Assembly: GCF_000169095.1 (NCBI RefSeq)
Contig: NZ_AAVU01000034.1
Location: 14,695-78,694 of the forward strand
Reading direction: 5' to 3'
DNA length: 64,000 nucleotides
Origin: Lyngbya sp. PCC 8106
GTDB taxonomy: Bacteria > Cyanobacteriota > Cyanobacteriia > Cyanobacteriales > Microcoleaceae
Below, one piece after another: positions 36,967 through 45,319 of this stretch (positions are counted from its first letter, which is position 1; every line of letters begins with the position of its first letter). A program made the position numbers and the translations under genes. The notes beneath the pieces are model-generated. The model searched no databases, was not told the DNA's origin, and saw only the letters and a list, made by a program, of their open reading frames with translations.

Positions 36967-37407
36967 TTAATTTTGCACCACACCTTGTTCCTCACAGCCA
37001 GGAGTGTTCTGCTGGTCAATATATTTTTTAAGAGTAGAAATAGTAACACCACCACAACTCGCTATGAAATAAGAACTGTTCCACAGTACGGGTTTTTTAT
37101 AGTAGGTTTTGGCTAAGTGTTCACCAAATTCTACTCTTATTTTTCGGCTCGAAACGCTTTTTAAGGAGTTAATAAGCTTACTCAAATGGATGTCTGGGTG
37201 ATATTGAAACAACAGATGAACATGGTCTTTTTCCCCATCAAAGCTGACAAGCTTACATTCTTGCTGTTCAAGCAGACTCTCAAAAACATCATGTAAACGT
37301 TCAATTATCTTGCCAGTAAAGACTTTGCGCCGATATTTCGTTGTCAAGACAAGATGAGCCTTAAGGTCAGAGACAGACCGACCTTTTGAGAAAAAATCAT
37401 TCTTCAT
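36967..37407 (-). CDS. tnpA: IS200-type Y1 transposase TnpA
   Basis: This is a 146-residue HUH single-strand transposase. The HxH motif is in DHVHLLFQ, and the catalytic Tyr is in TLKKYIDQQ. The family mark VLTTKYRRKVF is near the N-terminus. Length is normal, so it may be active. It pairs with the divergent tnpB at 37460. Confidence 0.9.
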   Translation of the reverse strand: MKNDFFSKGRSVSDLKAHLVLTTKYRRKVFTGKIIERLHDVFESLLEQQECKLVSFDGEKDHVHLLFQYHPDIHLSKLINSLKSVSSRKIRVEFGEHLAKTYYKKPVLWNSSYFIASCGGVTISTLKKYIDQQNTPGCEEQGVVQN

Positions 37408-37459
37408 GAGCTACCTGCTATTGCCTGCTATAATCAGTGTAGCTTAAAACCTGACACTG

Positions 37460-38851
37460 ATGAAGTACACCTACCAATATCGACTATATCCAGAAACCGA
37501 ACAAACCAATACGCTAAATGATTGGTTAAGAGTCTGTCGATACTGGTACAACCGGATGTTGGGTGAGCGTTTTAACTGGTGGGAACAAAACAAATGTGCT
37601 GTTAATGCCTGTCCGTTGATTTGTCATTTACCCGAACTTAAAGACCAACCTAATTTCTACAATCAAAAGAAACAACTTCCTGTTATCAAAGAAGACTTGG
37701 TTAAGGTTGGTTGGTCAGGAAAATTACTGGATTTTACGGGGGTTTATTCAACTGTTTTGCAAGATGTTTGTGCAAGAGTTAAAAATGCTTTTAACAGATT
37801 TCTAGTAGGCAACAAAAACGGCAAAAGAAGTGGGAAACCTCGATTCAAAAATGCTGCTAGATATCGGACATTAAGTTTCCCTAATGCTGACAATTCTTGG
37901 TTGAAGTTCTGTACTGTTAACGGCAAATGGTTGTTTGTTAACGTTCCAAAAATTGGCTTAATTAGATTGAGAACACATAGACCATTGCCGAACGGTACAA
38001 ATTTAAAGCAGTTATCAATTACCAAGAAGGCTGATGGTTGGTATTGCAACCTAAGTCTAGAAGATAAGTCTGTGCCCGAATTTATCCCAGATAGTATTAC
38101 TTCTACCTGGGATAATTCAATAGGGCTGGATGCCGTTCTAGATAGAGACTTTTATTTGGCGACATCCGAAGGTGAGAAACTTCCATCACTCAAGCCACTT
38201 CGTCGAAATCAAGACAGATTAACCAAAACTTCTCAACGGAAGAACAAGCGGAAAAAAGGAAGTAAAGCCAGACGTAAACTAGCAAAAAGAGAAGCCCGTA
38301 TTCATCAACAAATAGCTCGAAGTCGTAAAGACTTTCAGTATAAAACTGCTCATAAACTTGTGAATACAGGCAAAAAAGTCTTTTTCCACGAGGAACTGAA
38401 TCTCAGAGGCTTGACTCGCCGTAACGCTCCTCTATCAGATGGGGATGGCGGGTTTTTACCGAATGGTCAATCATCGAAGTCGGGACTTAATAAGTCTTGG
38501 CTAGATGCTGCTTTTGGTCAGTTCTTTAAATTACTGGGACAGGTAGCCGCAAAAGCTAACGCCAGTGTTATTGAAGTCAAACCAAATTACACATCTCAAA
38601 TCCTTTCTTATCGAGATGATTTTGTGTTTACTGACCGGAATATGCGATTTGATTTTGATGAGGGATTAAAGCTTTATATTGATAGAGACGTAAATGCTTC
38701 AATCAATATAAAGCGAGTTGGGCTGGATGTGTTCCCGACTATAAAACGCCGTAAAGGGAATCCTGTGGTAGTTTCATCTACCACTAATAGTACCTCGAAG
38801 GAAGTTTTGAACGCTCTATTTGAGCATCAGAAGCCCACACTGAAAGCATAG
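37460..38851 (+). CDS. tnpB: TnpB lacking the zinc finger
   Basis: This 463-residue TnpB keeps the RuvC-like triad: Asp in IGLDAVLD, Glu in FFHEELNLRGL and Asp in DRDVNASINI. The region that normally carries four zinc cysteines (between KPNYTSQ and DRDVN) contains none. Such cysteine-free variants are common in cyanobacteria, so it need not be inactive. The C-terminal codons overlap the end hairpin of the element. Confidence 0.85.
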   Translation: MKYTYQYRLYPETEQTNTLNDWLRVCRYWYNRMLGERFNWWEQNKCAVNACPLICHLPELKDQPNFYNQKKQLPVIKEDLVKVGWSGKLLDFTGVYSTVLQDVCARVKNAFNRFLVGNKNGKRSGKPRFKNAARYRTLSFPNADNSWLKFCTVNGKWLFVNVPKIGLIRLRTHRPLPNGTNLKQLSITKKADGWYCNLSLEDKSVPEFIPDSITSTWDNSIGLDAVLDRDFYLATSEGEKLPSLKPLRRNQDRLTKTSQRKNKRKKGSKARRKLAKREARIHQQIARSRKDFQYKTAHKLVNTGKKVFFHEELNLRGLTRRNAPLSDGDGGFLPNGQSSKSGLNKSWLDAAFGQFFKLLGQVAAKANASVIEVKPNYTSQILSYRDDFVFTDRNMRFDFDEGLKLYIDRDVNASINIKRVGLDVFPTIKRRKGNPVVVSSTTNSTSKEVLNALFEHQKPTLKA

Positions 38852-39078
38852 CGTCAGTGTGTGGTACATCACCATAAACTCTCAATAATTTTGGGAATTT
38901 TATCGGCTGACTGCGAGTTTTATTTCTCCGTTCAAGCCCTTCTTCTTTTGAGGAGGGGAGAGGAATAATTTAAGAGATTGCCGGGGTGAATTACCGCCCC
39001 TAATTTTCTCAAAACTTCAACAGTTTTCGCGCCTCTTGCGCTACAGTAGATTAAAACGTCAACTCCCACGATTTTTTT

Positions 39079-40617
39079 ATGCAGATTCTTTGGTTCCGTC
39101 GTGATCTACGATTAATAGATAATGATATTGTCGCACAAGCTGCCGCAACCGATGAAGAAATTCTCCCCTGCTTTATTATTGACCCTTGGTTTTACCAACA
39201 ACCGGATATCGGTGGGATGCGGGTTCAATTTTTATTTGAGTCTTTAGCCTGTTTGGATGGCTCTTTAAGAGACTTAGGAAGTCGGCTTTATTTATTTGAA
39301 GGAAATTCTGTTGAGGTGATTCAAACTCTGACGGGTGAACTCTTAGAATTGGGCTATCATCCCCGACTTGTATTTAATCGTGATATTCAAGTTGATTATG
39401 GCAGAAAACGCGATCATCAAGTGATTGAATTTTATCAACGGTTGGGTTTAAACTGTTATTTAGGTTTGAATAACTTTCTGCAAATTGAGGGGGAAAATCG
39501 CGAACAATGGATGAATGAATATTATGCTGATTTACGACAACCTCAACATCCGATACCAACCAAACTAAAAACTCCCGAAATTCCCCTGAATTTGACTCAA
39601 CTCACCTTCGATGAACTTCAACAAAAATACAACTTCAATTCACAAAACAGCGCCTTATTTACCGGGGGAGAAGTCGAGGCTCAAAAGACCCTAAATTCTT
39701 GGTTGAAATCCAGATACAACGGTTATCATTGGAAGCTATCCCGTCCTCAAATCGCAACGCTTGGGGGAACTTCTCATTTATCGGCTCATTTGGCGTTTGG
39801 TACAATATCAACCCGACAAGTTTACCAACAAACAAAAGCCAGGGCTAATGAATTGAAAGAGAATGCAAAAGCTCAATTTGCACTTAAATCTTTTCGCAAT
39901 TGTTTACGCTGGCGAGATAGTGCGATTCAACGATTATACTATTTCCCAGAACTTGCTTATCAAAATTGTTACCCGGAGTTTGACAAATGGTATTCCGACG
40001 GGGAATTAGAAGGCGAAAAATTGGAATATTTTCAAGCGTGGCAACAAGGAAAAACGGGTTTTCCGCTAGTAGATGCGAGTATGAAACAACTCCAATCGAT
40101 GGGATGGATGAACTTTAGAATGAGGGCGATGTGCGCCAATTTTCTGACGGTGATTTGTGGGGTATCCTGGCATCACGGGGCGCGACATTATATGAATTAT
40201 TTGGTCGATGGAGATATTGCAATTAATCATTGGCAGTGGCAAGCCCAAGCCGGAGTAACTAATCCCCTATCTTCGACTTTTCGGATTTATAACCCGACTA
40301 AAAATTTAACCGAAAAAGACCCCAAATTTGAGTTTGTGCGAGATTGGATACCGGAGTTGAGAGACTGCACCGATGAGCAAATTTTATCAGGGGAAATTGG
40401 GGAATTGAGCGGTTATCCTGAACCGATGTTAGATTGGTATGAGATGCGAAAGATTAATGGTAAAGTGGTGTCAGAGTTACGCAAACAAGTTAAAAAACGT
40501 CTGGAACAAGAACAAGGGATAGAGTACGAACGGGCAATGGGATTGAGCGAAGCAATTGGCAAATATTGGAGCGCTCAAGAACAACGATATCAACAGTATA
40601 AACAGATTGCTGAGTAA
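39079..40617 (+). CDS. Cryptochrome/DNA photolyase family protein
   Basis: This 512-residue flavoprotein begins with the photolyase alpha/beta antenna domain (MQILWFRRDLRLIDND). The C-terminal FAD-binding domain has GKTGFPLVDASMKQL and GWMNFRMRAMCANF, then DGDIAINHWQWQ. It is expected to repair UV-induced pyrimidine dimers with light, or to act as a photoreceptor; the sequence resembles the group that includes cyanobacterial photolyase/cryptochrome proteins, and I cannot settle the subclass. Its length is normal with no visible lesion. It stands alone between the IS605 element and the ternary system, 34 bp from the converging FGE gene. Confidence 0.9.
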   Translation: MQILWFRRDLRLIDNDIVAQAAATDEEILPCFIIDPWFYQQPDIGGMRVQFLFESLACLDGSLRDLGSRLYLFEGNSVEVIQTLTGELLELGYHPRLVFNRDIQVDYGRKRDHQVIEFYQRLGLNCYLGLNNFLQIEGENREQWMNEYYADLRQPQHPIPTKLKTPEIPLNLTQLTFDELQQKYNFNSQNSALFTGGEVEAQKTLNSWLKSRYNGYHWKLSRPQIATLGGTSHLSAHLAFGTISTRQVYQQTKARANELKENAKAQFALKSFRNCLRWRDSAIQRLYYFPELAYQNCYPEFDKWYSDGELEGEKLEYFQAWQQGKTGFPLVDASMKQLQSMGWMNFRMRAMCANFLTVICGVSWHHGARHYMNYLVDGDIAINHWQWQAQAGVTNPLSSTFRIYNPTKNLTEKDPKFEFVRDWIPELRDCTDEQILSGEIGELSGYPEPMLDWYEMRKINGKVVSELRKQVKKRLEQEQGIEYERAMGLSEAIGKYWSAQEQRYQQYKQIAE

Positions 40618-40650
40618 CTCAAAATGGCGAACAAAACTATGCGCGAATGG

Positions 40651-41511
40651 TTAATTTTGTAGAGGTTGAACCAATGGCATCACGCAGGACACCCGAAAAC
40701 CATTGTAGTAGTTGATTTGGTCGCGCTTTGCACTATAGTTATCGTCGCGGTCAGCAGAGTGGCAGTCTTTAGCATGGTCAGCCCAGGAGCCACCCCGCAC
40801 AACAGTCCTACTCTGTTTTTCCGCCAGGTTCATATTGTCATCAAACCATGCACTACCATCATCTGGCGCACCTTCATAGTTATCATGCCAATCATCTTCG
40901 CACCATTCCCAAACATTGCCGTGCATATCGTGCAACCCAAAGTTATTAGGTGGAAAACTGCCAACATCGGTTGTTTGTTCTCGATATTTTCCTTTAGGAC
41001 TTTTATTATATGTGTAGTTTCCGTTATAGTTGACGAGTTCGGTTGTGATAGTTTCACCAAAATGAAATGGGGTTTTTGTTCCCGCACGACAAGCATATTC
41101 CCATTGCGCTTCGCTAGGTAATTTATATTCTCGTCCGGTTTTTACTGATAATCTTTTACAGAACTCTATTGCATCGTACCAACTAACGTTTTCAACCGGA
41201 CGATTATCTCCTTTAAATCTAGATGAATTTGGGTTTAATTCTCGCTCAATTTGCGGGTAGTTTGCTACAATTTGCCATTGGGCTTGTGTAACAGTATATC
41301 GCCCTAAAAAAAACGGTTGAATTGTAACTTCGTGTTGGGGTCGTTCGTTATCTCGGCTTTCGAGTTCGTCTTCTGGCGACCCCATTAAAAACGTGCCACC
41401 GGGAATGAGTACCATATCCAAACCAACACCATCTCCCAAATTTTCGGTGAAATACTGACCCGTGCGTTTGTAACGGGTAATAATAATACGTTTTTCTGTT
41501 TCGTTAGACAT
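40651..41511 (-). CDS. FGE-sulfatase-fold protein with candidate variable region
   Basis: I start at ATG 41511 (MSNETEKR), giving 286 residues; the alternative TTG adds six. It is a single formylglycine-generating-enzyme-like domain: MVLIPGGTFLMGSPEDE, PVENVSWYDAIEFCKRLS, LPSEAQWEYACRAG, MHGNVWEWCEDDWHDN and the closing RGGSW...GFRVSC. The Cys pair used by true FGE is not in the right place, so catalysis is unlikely. Between RGGSW and GFRV, most codons (about 23 of 27) end in C or T and encode D, H, N, Y, R or S, as in variable regions of diversity-generating retroelements. It is the last gene of the ternary system, 22 bp after the vWA-FGE gene. Confidence 0.85.
   Translation of the reverse strand: MSNETEKRIIITRYKRTGQYFTENLGDGVGLDMVLIPGGTFLMGSPEDELESRDNERPQHEVTIQPFFLGRYTVTQAQWQIVANYPQIERELNPNSSRFKGDNRPVENVSWYDAIEFCKRLSVKTGREYKLPSEAQWEYACRAGTKTPFHFGETITTELVNYNGNYTYNKSPKGKYREQTTDVGSFPPNNFGLHDMHGNVWEWCEDDWHDNYEGAPDDGSAWFDDNMNLAEKQSRTVVRGGSWADHAKDCHSADRDDNYSAKRDQINYYNGFRVSCVMPLVQPLQN
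40690..40795 (-). other. Candidate DGR variable region 1
   Basis: The 3' end of the FGE-fold gene is dominated by NNY codons, as if mutated from AAY template codons, flanked by the conserved CGGGGTGGCTCCTGG and GGTTTTCGGGTGTCCTGC. No template repeat or reverse transcriptase is in the window, so this rests on codon pattern alone. Confidence 0.4.
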
Positions 41512-41532
41512 AGTAGAAACTTTCACCAAACG

Positions 41533-44217
41533 CTACATCGATGGCATCACGCACACCACACGAAAACCAACATCATCGTTGATGAGGTCGCGTGGAATAT
41601 AGCTGCTGCGATAGGCAGAACGACAGTTTCTTGGACAACGAGTCCAGGAACCGCCCCGCATTACCCGATTTGTATTTGTACGGTCTTCATCTATCCAAGC
41701 ACTACCATCATCGGGCGCTCCTTGGTAATTTGAGTGATAGTAATCCTCGCACCATTCAAATACGTTACCGTGCATATCGTAGAGTCCCCAAACATTTGCG
41801 GGAAAATAGCCTACATCTGTTGTTTGTTCTCGATTCAATTTTGCTTTAGGGCCTGACCGATAAGAACCACTATAGGTTCCGTCTTTAGTAATTTTGTCTA
41901 TTCCTCTATAGTTAGCTAAATCTGGAGCGATCGTTTCTCCAAACTGAAATGGGGTTTGAGTCCCGGCACGAGTTGCATACTCCCACTGGGCTTCACTGGG
42001 CAGTTTATATTCCAATCCAGTATGGGCTGAAAGTCGCTTACAAAACTCTATCAGATCGTTCCAACTGACTCTTTCAACTGGGTGGTTATCTCCTTTAAAT
42101 ACAGATGGATTTGGGTTTAAATAGCGTTCAATTTGTGGATACCTCGCTACAACTCGCCACTGCGCCTGAGTAATGACATATCGCCCCATGTAAAACGGTT
42201 TGAGGGTAACTTCATGTTGGGGTCGTTCATTTTCTTGACTTTCAGGTTCATCTTCTGGAGAACCCATTACAAACGTTCCGCCCGGTATTAAAACCATCTC
42301 CAAACCAATTTCATTATTTAGATGTTCAGTATAACCCCAAGCAGAAGAACGACGACGATGAATAACCCATTCTTCATTTTCCCGGCTAATGGTTGCGGTT
42401 TCAAATTCAAAACGTTCGAGAATATTGGTAATAATAGCAGGTTCGTACTCGAAGGTTTGCAAAGGGGGAAAATTAACAACTTTGGCAACTTCATACTCCC
42501 GTTCTTCCAACAGAAAATCAACCGTTTGAGTCTCCGTTTCCCCAACAGAAGACAATTCCCGACGCCCATAACGTTCGGCCAATTCTTGATAATCTCCCCC
42601 CAAACGCCGCAACACATCCAACCCAACGGTTGCAAAGGGTAACGCAGACTCGCCCAAAGCATTTTCAGACTCTTCTAAAACCGTCAACAAAGCTTCAAAA
42701 CAGTTAATCGTTCGTCCGGCTTTTTGTGCTATAATTTCAGAAAGACGGTTTAAAATCGCCGTTGTCTTGGTAATCGGAACCCCATCAATTAACAAATCTC
42801 GCACCCCGTCAAAAAACTCGTACTGACAAACCTCGCTTTCATCCGCATCGCAACGCCGCAACAAACCACTCAGCAACACTTCTGCCACATGATCCTGTTG
42901 TGCATCCGGTAAAAATTCATCCCGCAATAAATCAATAACAGGTAAACTCACAGGTATCGCCGCCATCAACCCCGCCAACTGTCTCGCCGTCCGCGAAGCC
43001 GTCGCCCGAAATAATTCTACTCGTTGTTTAGCAGTTCGTACAGGCGTTGAAACGGGTTCATCCGCCATTTCCCGCACAAAAGCTAGTTCAAACACCCGTC
43101 CTGGCGTCTGAGTCTCTCCCACACCCGCCAACACTCGCGCCCAACGTTGAAAAGAATTAGGGTCAAGTGTTATTATGGGTAAAGTTAGTAATCTGCGATC
43201 GCTCACTTCCTCCGGTTCATCCCACTCATCCCACTCATCAACATCGGGTAAACCTTCTACATTTAACCTCGCATTCGCCAACCCCGCAACTCTCCCCCCC
43301 AACCGGACAATATAACCATTACTCAAAGCCGTGCGCGACCATAACCGTTCCGGTAACATCTGCATTAACGCTACAGGTTGGGTTTGCGACCATTGCCACA
43401 ACGTTTCGTAAATTATCCCTTGTCGCCACAACGCCGAAGTACAATCACTAACATATAATATCAAACGCCGCCCCGACGGGTCAACTAATTCTCGAATACT
43501 GCGGGGACGCTGAGTTAAACGGTTTTCTAGACGTTCATTCCAACGGGGAAACAGTTGCACGGTCTGTTCTTCAGCTTGCAACCGCCAAGTCCGCGCTGTC
43601 CGAAACGCTCCCTGATATTCCATCAGATGTTGCAATTCGGCGATCGCACGTTTCCACAATACCGTTGTTTTAGAAGATTCTACCACTAAATCCAGGTCAA
43701 GCCAACGTTCCGGGGTTGGTCGGACGACGGGGACACAGATGTTCGTCTCAGCGAGTTGAGTCACGGTAGCTTCTTCATCGACATCAACCAAAATGCGCGA
43801 CGGTACCTTCCGCATCAACGGACGCAACGCACGCGCCAAGTCCAAACTTGTCCGAATAGCGGGGGCGGAGGGAACAGGAAAAGGTAATACTTTTTGGTCT
43901 GTTTGTGAAGGTTTAGAAGATTCTGTTGTTTGAGATATTGATGAGGATTCTTCGTTAGAATATAAATTAAAAGTGGGTTCGGATATTGAGGTATTTGTCT
44001 CATCAATTGTCTCATCAATACTATTCGTTTTTGTTGAAATTGACTCAACAATTTCTTCGGATATTTCTTCAGAAAAAACCTCACTTTCCGACTCGATAAA
44101 TTGAGCCAGCCAAAGCAGGTCAGCCAGGTCAGCCGCATCCAATTCTAGTCCCGAACGTTTTAACTGTTGCGCGAATTGTCCGATTGTTGGTCTTCGCTGC
44201 TGTTTAGGTGTTTCCAC
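41533..44217 (-). CDS. vWA-like / FGE-sulfatase fusion of a MoxR-vWA-VMAP ternary system
   Basis: This is an 894-residue protein. Residues 1-45 are a helical docking-like segment (RPTIGQFAQQLKRSG). A Ser/Glu-rich linker follows, then a SAV_2336-like/vWA region starting LARALRPLMRK, with PTPERWLDLDLVVESSKTT as the metal-site strand (family form near DxSxS, here ExSxT) and ILYVSDCTSALW later. The C-terminal ~250 residues are an FGE-sulfatase domain (MVLIPGGTFVMGSPEDE ... RGGSWTRC ... VGFRVVC). It overlaps the MoxR gene by 58 bp, so the two are coupled. In published ternary systems the MoxR-vWA pair acts as an NTP-dependent threshold switch for an effector; the FGE domain is the likely effector or target-binding part. 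Confidence 0.85.
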   Translation of the reverse strand: METPKQQRRPTIGQFAQQLKRSGLELDAADLADLLWLAQFIESESEVFSEEISEEIVESISTKTNSIDETIDETNTSISEPTFNLYSNEESSSISQTTESSKPSQTDQKVLPFPVPSAPAIRTSLDLARALRPLMRKVPSRILVDVDEEATVTQLAETNICVPVVRPTPERWLDLDLVVESSKTTVLWKRAIAELQHLMEYQGAFRTARTWRLQAEEQTVQLFPRWNERLENRLTQRPRSIRELVDPSGRRLILYVSDCTSALWRQGIIYETLWQWSQTQPVALMQMLPERLWSRTALSNGYIVRLGGRVAGLANARLNVEGLPDVDEWDEWDEPEEVSDRRLLTLPIITLDPNSFQRWARVLAGVGETQTPGRVFELAFVREMADEPVSTPVRTAKQRVELFRATASRTARQLAGLMAAIPVSLPVIDLLRDEFLPDAQQDHVAEVLLSGLLRRCDADESEVCQYEFFDGVRDLLIDGVPITKTTAILNRLSEIIAQKAGRTINCFEALLTVLEESENALGESALPFATVGLDVLRRLGGDYQELAERYGRRELSSVGETETQTVDFLLEEREYEVAKVVNFPPLQTFEYEPAIITNILERFEFETATISRENEEWVIHRRRSSAWGYTEHLNNEIGLEMVLIPGGTFVMGSPEDEPESQENERPQHEVTLKPFYMGRYVITQAQWRVVARYPQIERYLNPNPSVFKGDNHPVERVSWNDLIEFCKRLSAHTGLEYKLPSEAQWEYATRAGTQTPFQFGETIAPDLANYRGIDKITKDGTYSGSYRSGPKAKLNREQTTDVGYFPANVWGLYDMHGNVFEWCEDYYHSNYQGAPDDGSAWIDEDRTNTNRVMRGGSWTRCPRNCRSAYRSSYIPRDLINDDVGFRVVCVMPSM
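41553..41655 (-). other. Candidate DGR variable region 2
   Basis: The tail of the vWA-FGE gene shows the same pattern as the neighbour: conserved CGGGGCGGTTCCTGG, a run of mainly NNY codons, then GGTTTTCGTGTGGTGTGC. The two tails differ almost exactly at the expected variable positions. Confidence 0.4.
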
Positions 44218-45191
44218 AGTCTATTAATAAGATTTTCTCGGTTAGTTAAATCGGAAGTTCGTTCTCGCATCACCAGATAAACGGCATTAAGAAGTTGGTC
44301 GGTTGCCAAATCTCCTTTATTGCGATCTGAACGTTTTTTCACAAACTTTTTGACAAGTTCTTTAATCAATTCTTCGGATTCTGCTATTTTTTTCGCCCCA
44401 TTTTCCTCTTGTTCAAAATGCGCTTTGACAATTTCTTCCAAACGTTTTTCGTCGGGTTCTTCCATCGTTAACCGCACGCAACGCCGTAAAAATGGCGGGG
44501 GAAAATCCCGTTCACCGTTGCTGGTTAATATCATCAATGGAAATTGACTGCAAACAACACGCCCTCCTTGAATTATTGTTGTTTTATCTTGGCTATTATT
44601 TTTATAAGCAGTTCGGACTTCGACTGACCCTTTAATTTCTTCAATTCTCACTAATTCCGGTATTTCAAATTCTCCTTCTTCAAAAAGATAAAGTAAATCA
44701 TTGGGTAAATCAATATCGCTTTTATCTATTTCATCAACTAACAAAACACGGGGTTTATTAGAAGGTAACAACGCCGTTCCCAGTGGCCCCAAACGGATAT
44801 ATTTGCCAATATTCTCGAAATTGCTTCTATCTTTTTCTCCGATATCTTGTAAACGGGCGATCGCATCATATAAATATAACCCATCTTTGAGGGTTGTTCG
44901 CGTGGTTATCGGCCAGTAGAGGACTTCTCCGAGGTTGAGTTCATGGGCGACGGCGTAGGCCAGGGAGGTTTTACCCGTTCCCGGTTTTCCTGTTACTAAT
45001 AGAGGGCGACGCAAATAAAAGGCTGCATTCACCATTTCTATTTCGGTGGGTTGGGCTTGAAAGGTAGCGCCTCTTTCCGGTTGGCGGCGATCAACTTTTC
45101 GCCAGGGGGGAGGGGGAGGAAGCTTAGAAATGGCTTTTGGGTTGGGTTTACCCGTTCCTTTGAATATGGGTTGAAATATTGGGTCATTCAT
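44160..45191 (-). CDS. MoxR-like AAA+ ATPase of the ternary system
   Basis: This is a 343-residue AAA+ protein of MoxR type. Walker A is VTGKPGTGKTSLAYAV near residue 77, Walker B is VLLVDEIDKSDIDLP near 149, sensor 1 is ILTSNGERDFPP, and the arginine finger is FLRRCVRLT. MoxR ATPases remodel proteins together with a vWA partner, here encoded by the next gene, which begins before this one ends. Directly upstream of the ATG are five copies of a 7-bp repeat where the ribosome-binding site would be, so copy number may change translation. Confidence 0.92.
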   Translation of the reverse strand: MNDPIFQPIFKGTGKPNPKAISKLPPPPPWRKVDRRQPERGATFQAQPTEIEMVNAAFYLRRPLLVTGKPGTGKTSLAYAVAHELNLGEVLYWPITTRTTLKDGLYLYDAIARLQDIGEKDRSNFENIGKYIRLGPLGTALLPSNKPRVLLVDEIDKSDIDLPNDLLYLFEEGEFEIPELVRIEEIKGSVEVRTAYKNNSQDKTTIIQGGRVVCSQFPLMILTSNGERDFPPPFLRRCVRLTMEEPDEKRLEEIVKAHFEQEENGAKKIAESEELIKELVKKFVKKRSDRNKGDLATDQLLNAVYLVMRERTSDLTNRENLINRLWKHLNSSEDQQSDNSRNS

Positions 45192-45195
45192 AAGT

Positions 45196-45230
45196 TTAGG
45201 AGTTAGGAGTTAGGAGTTAGGAGTTAGGAG
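45196..45230. repeat. Heptanucleotide repeat, five copies of TTAGGAG
   Basis: Five uninterrupted TTAGGAG units end 5 bp from the MoxR start. On the transcribed strand they read CTCCTAA. Slippage could vary the 5' leader. Such heptamer arrays are common in cyanobacteria. Confidence 0.85.
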
Positions 45231-45319
45231 GGAAGAAGTTAACACGGTTTACTGATCATTGCACGGTACTTGTTTACTGAAAAACTGGTCACTGGTCACT
45301 GTAAACTGCCTATTACCTT

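Larger units (their letters stand above)
36927..38870. mobile_element. IS605-type element with divergent tnpA and tnpB
   Basis: Divergent tnpA (minus) and tnpB (plus) share a 52-bp start region, the IS605 layout. Hairpins mark the ends: CCCACG (36935-36940) with CGTGGG (36960-36965), and CCACACTGA with TCAGTGTGTGG at 38835-38864. It is inserted at the 5' end of the recD2 remnant. Confidence 0.75.

Noticed and set aside
40651..41511. True formylglycine-generating enzyme
   Set aside because: The closing segment lacks the catalytic cysteine pair in the expected spacing, so only the fold is supported.
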